Source of the DNA: DATHRK01 sp035465395
GTDB taxonomy: Bacteria > Gemmatimonadota > Gemmatimonadetes > Longimicrobiales > RSA9
Direction of reading: 5' to 3'
Length of the DNA stretch: 40,721 nucleotides
NCBI GenBank assembly: GCA_035465395.1
Contig: DATHRK010000066.1
Coordinates: 1-40,721, forward strand
Each line of letters begins with the position of its first letter. The stretch's first letter is position 1. Shown one piece after another: positions 36,408-40,721 of the stretch. Under the pieces are notes generated by a model that saw nothing but the letters and a program-made list of their open reading frames with translations, did not search any database and had not been told where the DNA came from. Position numbers and translations under genes: made by a program.

Positions 36408-36446
36408 CGGCGCTGCGGCGCAGCCCGAAACCGGGGGGAGGAAGGC

Positions 36447-36671
36447 ATGGATGTGACGACCGCCTACTGCTCGGCCTGTGACCAGGACGTGCGGGTCGTT
36501 CGGGCGCCTGGAAGCGACGACCCCCACGACCTCGTCTGCCTGGAATACGGCGAGCGATGCACCGGAGAGCTGTGCCCGCTGTTCGCCCGGCCCCGAGAAA
36601 GCGCGCGCGAGCGCGTCGATCCACGCCCGTCGGGGGACGATGCCCCGCTCGGCCAACGGAGAAGCACATGA
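36447..36671 (+). CDS. Small cysteine-rich protein, zinc-ribbon-like (paralogue 1)
   Basis: A 74-residue protein with YCSACDQ near the start and a second cysteine cluster LVCLEYGERCTGELCP at about residues 29-44, giving five cysteines that could bind a metal ion. Its core aligns by eye with the next gene. After residue ~48 the sequence is polar and probably disordered. An excellent Shine-Dalgarno sequence (GGGGGGAGGAAGG) precedes the ATG at 36447, and its stop overlaps the next start (ATGA). It lies 39 bp after apbE, the widest gap inside the unit, so it may be an accessory member. Function unknown; metal handling or protein-protein contact are possibilities. Confidence 0.7.
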   Translation: MDVTTAYCSACDQDVRVVRAPGSDDPHDLVCLEYGERCTGELCPLFARPRESARERVDPRPSGDDAPLGQRRST

Positions 36672-37042
36672 ACGAGGACGCGTACTGCCCCGGCTGCAAC
36701 CGGTCCATCCGCCTCGTGACCACCAGGGATCACGGCGATGCGCACGCCAATCTGCCCGACGGCGCCCAGCTCGTGTGCCTCGACTTCGGAGCGGGCTGCA
36801 CGGATGGCCGTTGCCCGGTCACCGGTGCTCTGGGCCTGGTCATGGGGGTGCGGCTCGCCCGGAGCCACCTCAACGACGAAGGCTTCGAGACCGTGACGGC
36901 GCGATGCTGCGCGTGCGAGTCCGTCGCGGACATGGAGGTCCTAGACCGGGAGTACGTCTTCTGCCCGGTGTGCGAAACGACGAGCCGGTGGGTTGCCTTG
37001 GAAGTGGACGGGGCCGAGCGGATCACCCTCACGCTCGACTGA
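36668..37042 (+). CDS. Cysteine-rich protein with two zinc-ribbon-like modules (paralogue 2)
   Basis: A 124-residue protein whose first half repeats the pattern of the preceding gene: AYCPGCNRSIRLV then QLVCLDFGAGCTDGRCP. It adds a C-terminal half with CCACESVADMEV and FCPVCETTSRWV, so nine or more cysteines in CxxC-like pairs. No membrane helix or signal peptide. The ATG overlaps the stop of paralogue 1, and a hairpin follows 2 bp after its stop, marking the probable end of the kor-rnf unit. Function not recognised; a metal-binding (zinc or iron) accessory protein is the most that can be said. Confidence 0.75.
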   Translation: MNEDAYCPGCNRSIRLVTTRDHGDAHANLPDGAQLVCLDFGAGCTDGRCPVTGALGLVMGVRLARSHLNDEGFETVTARCCACESVADMEVLDREYVFCPVCETTSRWVALEVDGAERITLTLD

Positions 37043-37043
37043 T

Positions 37044-37059
37044 CCGGGCGAACGCCCGG
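37044..37059 (+). terminator. Hairpin at the end of the kor-rnf unit
   Basis: CCGGGCG-AA-CGCCCGG inverted repeat (7-bp arms) begins immediately after the last stop codon. Without a T-tract it may act as an attenuating or Rho-assisted end, or as an mRNA 3'-stabilising hairpin. Confidence 0.45.
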
Positions 37060-37145
37060 CTGCGCCCGCCACGAGATGGGATGTGCGCAAGCGCCGGACG
37101 CGCCGCTCGAGGATTCGGTTAGGGAGACCCGGGTGGAAAGCGGGC

Positions 37146-37183
37146 GCCGCCGCGATCAGCCGTCTGCTCTCGCGGCGGCCTTT
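37146..37183 (+). terminator. Long stem-loop, terminator-like
   Basis: GCCGCCGCGA (37146-37155) pairs perfectly with TCGCGGCGGC (37170-37179) over a 14-nt loop and is followed by CTTTC. This could terminate read-through from the kor-rnf unit or end a short untranslated RNA from the ~100 bp before it. Confidence 0.5.
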
Positions 37184-37248
37184 CGGGTCTGTACCTCAGC
37201 GAGCACCTGGCTCCAGTGCTACCCCTCGTTGGGGCGTGTCCAAGTGGC

Positions 37249-37269
37249 TTGTGGGAATTCGTCCCACAA
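37249..37269. promoter_or_regulatory. Perfect inverted repeat, candidate operator for the porin/cytochrome operon
   Basis: TTGTGGGA and TCCCACAA (8-bp arms, 5-bp spacer ATTCG) lie about 170 bp upstream of the porin start. Arm length and spacing suit a dimeric repressor or activator. I could not assign a regulator. No second copy was noticed elsewhere in the window. Confidence 0.4.
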
Positions 37270-37437
37270 ACAATCGATCACCTCCCCACAGCGGTCACCC
37301 GTTCGCTCGACAACAGTTGTTGCAGGCTCTCGATGTAGAGTCAGGCGAGAGGGTTCCAACGTCCCCCGCCGACGATCCAACCCTTCCTCCTGGCCACGAT
37401 CCCTCGTGGCGCCGGTCCCATCGGCAAAGGAGGTCCT

Positions 37438-38484
37438 ATGAGACAGACCACAGCTCTGACTCTCGCAGGGGGCATCGCCCTGATTGCCTCCGGCGTGGCG
37501 GGACCACAATCCCTCGCCGCGCAAGGGCTGACGGTCACGGGCTATGCAGACTTCGAAGCCTTCGTGAACGGGATCGGGTCGGACGACAAGGAGTTCTTCT
37601 TCGACAACCACCACGTCAATCTGATCCTCCTGGGAGATATCACCGGGGATCTGTACGCGGCCGTGGAAGTCGAGTACGAGCACGCAGGGGAGGAGATCGC
37701 CCTCGAGTACGGCTACTTCGGCTACACCGGTCTCGGTGACGTCCGCATACTCGCGGGCAAGTTCATAGTGCCATTCGGACGATTCAACAAAGATCTGCAC
37801 CCGACCCCCATCAACAAGCTCATCGGTCGTCCGCACGGGTTCAGCGACATCATGCCCCAGACCTACAACGACGTGGGGGTATGGGTCAGCGGCGGGCTCG
37901 CTGTCGATGAAGACAATCGCTTCGTCTTCGACATCTTCGCCGTCAACGGCCTGCTGGGAGAGGACGGCGGCGGCATCCGCGGATTCCGCGACAACGACCG
38001 GGAGTCCACCGATTCAGGCAGGGACGACAACAAGGCGATCGGGGGACGCTTGGGGATCGAGCTGCCATACGTGGGTTTCGACCTGGGCGGGTCGATCTAC
38101 CACGGCAAGTACGCCGAAAGCGAGTTGGGAGAGGATCTTGATCTGACGCTGTTCGGCGTAGACGTCGCGTATGTGAGGGAGGGATTCGAGTTGCGTGGCG
38201 AATGGGTGCGTGCCAGCCAGGATGCGACCGGCGGAGACCTGACCAAGTCGGGTGGCTACGTACAGGCGTCCTACAGGGTGACGCAGCGCGTGGAGCCTGC
38301 GCTGCGTTTCAGCGCCCGGTCCATGCCAGGTGAGGAGGACGACCGCAGCCGCGTCACCACGGGATTCAACTTCCACATCGGCGCAGCCGCCATAGTCCGG
38401 GTCGACTACATCTTCAACATGGAGGCGGACGGATTCGAGACGGACAACGACGCGTTCGCACTGCAGACGAACATTCTCTTCTAG
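37438..38484 (+). CDS. Outer-membrane porin-like beta-barrel protein
   Basis: A 348-residue exported protein with a signal peptide (AGGIALIASGVAG, cleavage near SLAAQG). Alternating strand pattern throughout and an aromatic C-terminus (ALQTNILF) indicate an outer-membrane barrel. Mid-sequence KFIVPFGRFNKDLHPTPINKLIGRP and MPQTYNDVGVWVSGGL resemble a porin family often annotated as phosphate-selective or OprO/P-like, though substrate is not inferable. A perfect Shine-Dalgarno fixes the ATG at 37438. Codon use is less GC-biased than in neighbouring operons. The di-haem cytochrome gene follows after 16 bp and is probably co-transcribed. Confidence 0.8.
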   Translation: MRQTTALTLAGGIALIASGVAGPQSLAAQGLTVTGYADFEAFVNGIGSDDKEFFFDNHHVNLILLGDITGDLYAAVEVEYEHAGEEIALEYGYFGYTGLGDVRILAGKFIVPFGRFNKDLHPTPINKLIGRPHGFSDIMPQTYNDVGVWVSGGLAVDEDNRFVFDIFAVNGLLGEDGGGIRGFRDNDRESTDSGRDDNKAIGGRLGIELPYVGFDLGGSIYHGKYAESELGEDLDLTLFGVDVAYVREGFELRGEWVRASQDATGGDLTKSGGYVQASYRVTQRVEPALRFSARSMPGEEDDRSRVTTGFNFHIGAAAIVRVDYIFNMEADGFETDNDAFALQTNILF

Positions 38485-38500
38485 AGCTCGGAGACGAACC

Positions 38501-39061
38501 ATGTCGAAAGTCACGCGCTGGACTTTGGTTACCGGGCTCGCGGCTGCCATTGTGACGATTGTCCCGCATGATGCCGCCGCCCAACGATCGTCGGTTGAAG
38601 TATGGTCAGCGAACTGTGGACGCTGTCACAACATTCAGCCTCCCGGACGATACTCCACCAAGGACTGGGCTTCGATCGTCACCCACATGACGATCACGGC
38701 AAGGCTGACGAAGGTCCAGGCCGATGCGGTCATGACGTTTCTGACCTCGGGGGCTCGAGAGGTCGGCGCCGAAGCCATCACGACACTCCAGGGACTCAGC
38801 CCTGAGCAGGTGTACGCGCAGCAGTGCGCGACGTGTCACGGCGTCGGAGGCAGAGGCGACGGACCGGCCGCCGCGGCCTTCAGCGTTGCGCCGGCCAATC
38901 TGAGCTCCCCCGACCTCTGGGCGCAGAGAACGGACGAGCAGATCCATGAAGTGATCGTGAACGGATCTGGGGAGATGCCGCCCCTGGGCGCGATGCTGGA
39001 TCGGAGCACGCGCACGGCCCTCATTCGGTACCTGCGGGAGTTGTACGGGGGGAACGAGTAG
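38501..39061 (+). CDS. Periplasmic di-haem cytochrome c
   Basis: A 186-residue exported c-type cytochrome with signal peptide (GLAAAIVTIVPHDAAAQ) and two haem-binding motifs: CGRCH (C39-H43) and CATCH (C109-H113). Methionines in HMTITARL and in GEMPPLGAM are candidate axial ligands. The second domain (QQCATCHGVGGRGDGPAAAAF, then IRYLRELYG) is a class-I mono-haem cytochrome fold; the N-terminal one is less typical. It probably transfers electrons between a quinol-oxidising complex or donor enzyme and a terminal acceptor. Co-transcription with the porin suggests an envelope electron-transfer or uptake function, not further resolvable. Confidence 0.88.
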   Translation: MSKVTRWTLVTGLAAAIVTIVPHDAAAQRSSVEVWSANCGRCHNIQPPGRYSTKDWASIVTHMTITARLTKVQADAVMTFLTSGAREVGAEAITTLQGLSPEQVYAQQCATCHGVGGRGDGPAAAAFSVAPANLSSPDLWAQRTDEQIHEVIVNGSGEMPPLGAMLDRSTRTALIRYLRELYGGNE

Positions 39062-39162
39062 GACGAGCGGTCCGTCATGAGCGGCGGTCCGGACATGGCC
39101 GTGTTCGGACCGCTGCACATGACCAAGGCGCGGGCTTCACCGGCCGGGCCTTTCTCCGCCAC

Positions 39163-39500
39163 TCAGCCTTGAAGGCGGATTCTAGGCAAACGAAGGTAGG
39201 TGCCTGCACGCCACGCCCACTCCACCGGGCCGAAACGATACCTCTTGGTCCACCACCAGCAAGCAGCCAACTGTAGCGCGAAGTTCACAACCGCGTATGC
39301 GGTGACCCCCGCCGGCCCCAGCGTCCGGCCCGGCCGAATCGGGATCCGTAGAAGAGCGTCGTGGAAACGAGAGACTGCGTCAGATAGACGGTGAGCGCCA
39401 AGCGACCGACGGGAGCGAGGGGAAGGACGAGCGACCGCAGACCTGCGTCGCCGATCGAAACACAACCGCGCGCCTGGGAGGCGACGACGAAGCGCGACCT
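39163..39500 (-). pseudogene. Decayed C-terminal remnant of a DUF418 (YeiB-like) membrane protein
   Basis: Two minus-strand frames together spell the end of a DUF418 protein. One frame gives LAPVGRLALTVYLTQSLVSTTLFYGS; after a frame change near 39310-39340 a second gives GPAGVTAYAVVNFALQLAAC, then WWWTKRYRFGPVEWAWRAGTYLR and the stop at 39163. The final R(F/Y)GPxEWxWR block is diagnostic of the family. The upstream ~300 residues of a complete protein are missing, because the region towards the tetR promoter has no matching sequence. A frameshift in a G-run could also be a sequencing error, but the N-terminal loss is independent of it. Confidence 0.65.
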
Positions 39501-39579
39501 GGACCCGCGGAGCCGGGAGGGTGGTGGGCCGGTCCACGTCGGCCAGCAGCGCCCGCGGCAGCCCCCATGCACGATCGCC

Positions 39580-39628
39580 TTGACATCCTGACCCGCAGTT
39601 AGAAATTTTATCAGGGGTTCAAAATTTC
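39580..39628 (+). promoter_or_regulatory. Promoter and candidate autoregulatory operator of the TetR gene
   Basis: A consensus -35 TTGACA (39580-39585) is followed by an AT-rich inverted repeat, GAAATTTT (39602-39609) and AAAATTTC (39621-39628), whose first arm overlaps where the -10 should lie. Arm centres are 19 bp apart, and the repeat ends 12 bp before the tetR ATG. A site placed to block RNA polymerase is typical of TetR-family autoregulation. The AT-richness is exceptional for this window. Confidence 0.6.
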
Positions 39629-39640
39629 ACTCGAGGATCG

Positions 39641-40252
39641 ATGCCTTCAGAGACCGCGACCACGGCTTCGCCCCACGTTCGCAGGAAGCGGGAGCGGCGT
39701 CGCGCCGAGATCCTCCACGCCGCGCTCGAAACGGTGCGGGAGAAGGGCTACCACGCCACCACGCTGGACGACATCGCCGAGCGGTTGGGCATCCGGAAGA
39801 CCGCACTCTATCACTACTTCCCCGAAAAGGACGCGATCCTCTACGCCTGCCACCGGGAGTCGCTGGCGGAGCTGGACCGCCTCATCGAGAGCTCGGCGGC
39901 GTGCTGCGAATCCAGCCGGGAGCGCCTCGCTTTCCTCATCCGCGAGCACGTGCGCGTCATGACGGAGAAGCTCGAGGGGTCGCCCCTCGCCTTCGAGGTT
40001 ACCGCGCTCTCCGCGGAGCGCCGGGCAGAGGTCATCGCGGGTCGCGATCGCTACGAGCGCGTCCTCCGCGAGGTGGTGGCCGCGGGCGTCGCACGGGGCG
40101 AATTCCGGGAGGTGGATCCCAAGATCGCGGTGTTCGCCATCCTGGGGGCCATCAACTGGATCGCACGCTGGTACAGCCCGCGGGGCGGAGCCCGACCCCG
40201 AGCGCTGGGAGACCAGTTCGCGGACTTCCTGCTGGGAGGTCTTCTGAAGTAA
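39641..40252 (+). CDS. TetR/AcrR-family transcriptional regulator
   Basis: A 203-residue regulator with the TetR N-terminal helix-turn-helix (RAEILHAALETVREKGYHATTLDDIAERLGIRKTALYHYFPEKDAILYACH) at about residues 20-70. The C-terminal ligand domain (FAILGAINWIARWYSPRGGARPRALGDQFADFLLGGLL) resembles acyl-CoA-responsive TetR proteins of the KstR2/FadR type (inference). It lies directly upstream of the Had-like dehydrogenase gene on the same strand, separated by a long inverted repeat. An AT-rich palindrome in its own promoter suggests autoregulation. Plausible ligands are CoA thioesters of the aromatic or alicyclic pathway. No experimental support can be seen. Confidence 0.9.
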   Translation: MPSETATTASPHVRRKRERRRAEILHAALETVREKGYHATTLDDIAERLGIRKTALYHYFPEKDAILYACHRESLAELDRLIESSAACCESSRERLAFLIREHVRVMTEKLEGSPLAFEVTALSAERRAEVIAGRDRYERVLREVVAAGVARGEFREVDPKIAVFAILGAINWIARWYSPRGGARPRALGDQFADFLLGGLLK

Positions 40253-40255
40253 CGA

Positions 40256-40316
40256 GGTGGAGCGGGCCGGTCGGGGGCCCGGGGACGCAGTCGGAGTGCC
40301 GTCGCGCCGCTCCACC
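40256..40316 (+). repeat. Long inverted repeat between tetR and the Had-like gene
   Basis: GGTGGAGCGG (40256-40265) pairs perfectly with CCGCTCCACC (40307-40316), with inner G/C complementarity (GGGCC...GGCCC). It begins 4 bp after the tetR stop and ends 34 bp before the next start, so it is either a tetR terminator or a 5'-UTR structure of the dehydrogenase operon. Confidence 0.5.
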
Positions 40317-40349
40317 CGGAGGCGCGGGGGCCGGGGAGGAAGAAAGGGC

Positions 40350-40721
40350 ATGAAAGCCGTGCAGCTGGACGCGCCGTCGGCGCCGTTGGTGCTCAGGGAT
40401 CTTCCAGACCCCGTGCCGGGGCCGGACGAAGTCGTGATCCGCGTCGCCGGCTGCGGGGTCTGCCACACCGACATCGGCTTCTGGAAAGACGGGGTCGCCA
40501 CGCGGCATCCCCTCCCCCTCACGCTGGGCCACGAGATCGCCGGGGTGGTGGTCGAGACCGGGCCGGAGTACCGGCACCTGAGCGGGTCGGAGGTCATCGT
40601 CCCCTCGGTCATCCCCTGCGGCGAGTGCGACCTGTGCCGCGCCGGTCGCGGGAACGTCTGCCGTGCCCAGTTGATGCCCGGTAACGACATCGACGGCGGC
40701 TTCGCGGAGTTCATCAAGGTC
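40350..40721 (+). CDS. had: Zinc alcohol dehydrogenase, 6-hydroxycyclohex-1-ene-1-carbonyl-CoA dehydrogenase-like (3' truncated by window edge)
   Basis: First 124 residues of a medium-chain zinc dehydrogenase. Catalytic-zinc Cys and His are in GCGVCHTDIGFW and LTLGHEIAG. The structural-zinc cysteines are CGECDLCRAGRGNVC. The pieces VIVPSVIPCG and MPGNDIDGGFAEFIKV resemble Had of Thauera and Geobacter, which oxidises 6-hydroxy-cyclohexenoyl-CoA in anaerobic benzoyl-CoA degradation (from memory, not from a search). A general ADH with the same N-terminus cannot be excluded because the cofactor and substrate domains lie outside the window. A strong Shine-Dalgarno (GGGGAGGA) precedes the ATG. Located downstream of a TetR regulator, probably first gene of a catabolic operon. 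Confidence 0.7.
   Translation, partial: MKAVQLDAPSAPLVLRDLPDPVPGPDEVVIRVAGCGVCHTDIGFWKDGVATRHPLPLTLGHEIAGVVVETGPEYRHLSGSEVIVPSVIPCGECDLCRAGRGNVCRAQLMPGNDIDGGFAEFIKV

Larger units (their letters stand above)
37060..37437. other. Non-coding region before the porin operon
   Basis: About 380 bp without a credible gene. It contains a long 10-bp-stem hairpin (37146-37179), a perfect 8-bp inverted repeat (37249-37269), a smaller ACAAC-A-GTTGT palindrome (37310-37320), and a perfect Shine-Dalgarno AAAGGAGGT (near 37427) for the porin. No clear tRNA or riboswitch was recognised. It is less GC-rich towards its 3' end, as expected for a promoter region. Confidence 0.5.

Noticed and set aside
36408..36446. 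GCTGCG-G-CGCAGC dyad between apbE and the first Cys-rich mini-protein, as an operon terminator
   Set aside because: The loop is too small for a stable hairpin of that length, and a strong Shine-Dalgarno follows, so read-through seems likely.
37310..37320. ACAAC-A-GTTGT palindrome before the porin
   Set aside because: Only 5-bp arms; too short to claim as an operator separately from the longer repeat at 37249-37269.

Overview
The window is about 40.7 kb of very GC-rich, densely coding chromosomal DNA from a Gram-negative bacterium. Evidence for the envelope type is a TonB-dependent receptor, a porin, lipoproteins and Tat exports. GTG and TTG starts are frequent, and stop and start codons often overlap. 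Overall style fits Gemmatimonadota or a neighbouring phylum, but there is no rRNA or ribosomal marker here, so that placement is inference. No tRNA, rRNA, CRISPR array, insertion sequence or integrase was seen.

Left part (1-20.3 kb), ordinary chromosome. It starts with an aconitase truncated by the window edge, then a TonB-dependent receptor followed by an ECF sigma/zinc anti-sigma pair. Next come a DUF971 protein coupled to an AlkA-type DNA glycosylase, a D-threonine aldolase/D-serine dehydratase-like enzyme coupled to a HerA-like ATPase, an alpha/beta hydrolase and a glycine-zipper lipoprotein. These are followed by a GMC oxidoreductase behind a pyruvate oxidase (PoxB type), an unusually large Tat-exported multicopper oxidase and a polytopic membrane protein of unknown function.

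Centre (20.5-37.0 kb), the striking part. Fourteen tightly packed, mostly overlapping co-directional genes look like one transcription unit: korA (gamma-alpha fusion), korB, an unknown cysteine-free protein, rnfB, a 1717-residue pyruvate:ferredoxin-oxidoreductase-like fusion, rnfC, rnfD, rnfG, rnfE, rnfA, a 49-residue one-helix four-cysteine protein resembling the Na+-NQR maturation factor NqrM, apbE, and two paralogous cysteine-rich mini-proteins. Two different 2-oxoacid:ferredoxin oxidoreductases are therefore hard-wired to a complete Rnf complex with its own flavinylation enzyme and a candidate metal-centre assembly factor. Inference: 2-oxoacid oxidation reduces ferredoxin, and Rnf exchanges those electrons with NAD(H) and an ion gradient, either conserving energy or, run in reverse, topping up low-potential ferredoxin.

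Right part (37.0-40.7 kb). After terminator-like hairpins comes a porin plus di-haem cytochrome c operon behind a perfect inverted repeat, then a decayed DUF418 remnant. A TetR regulator follows, with an AT-rich palindrome next to a consensus -35 box. Last is the start of a zinc alcohol dehydrogenase that most resembles 6-hydroxycyclohex-1-ene-1-carbonyl-CoA dehydrogenase (Had) of the anaerobic benzoyl-CoA pathway. If that reading is right, the Kor-Rnf operon would be a plausible electron supply for a benzoyl-CoA reductase encoded beyond the right edge.
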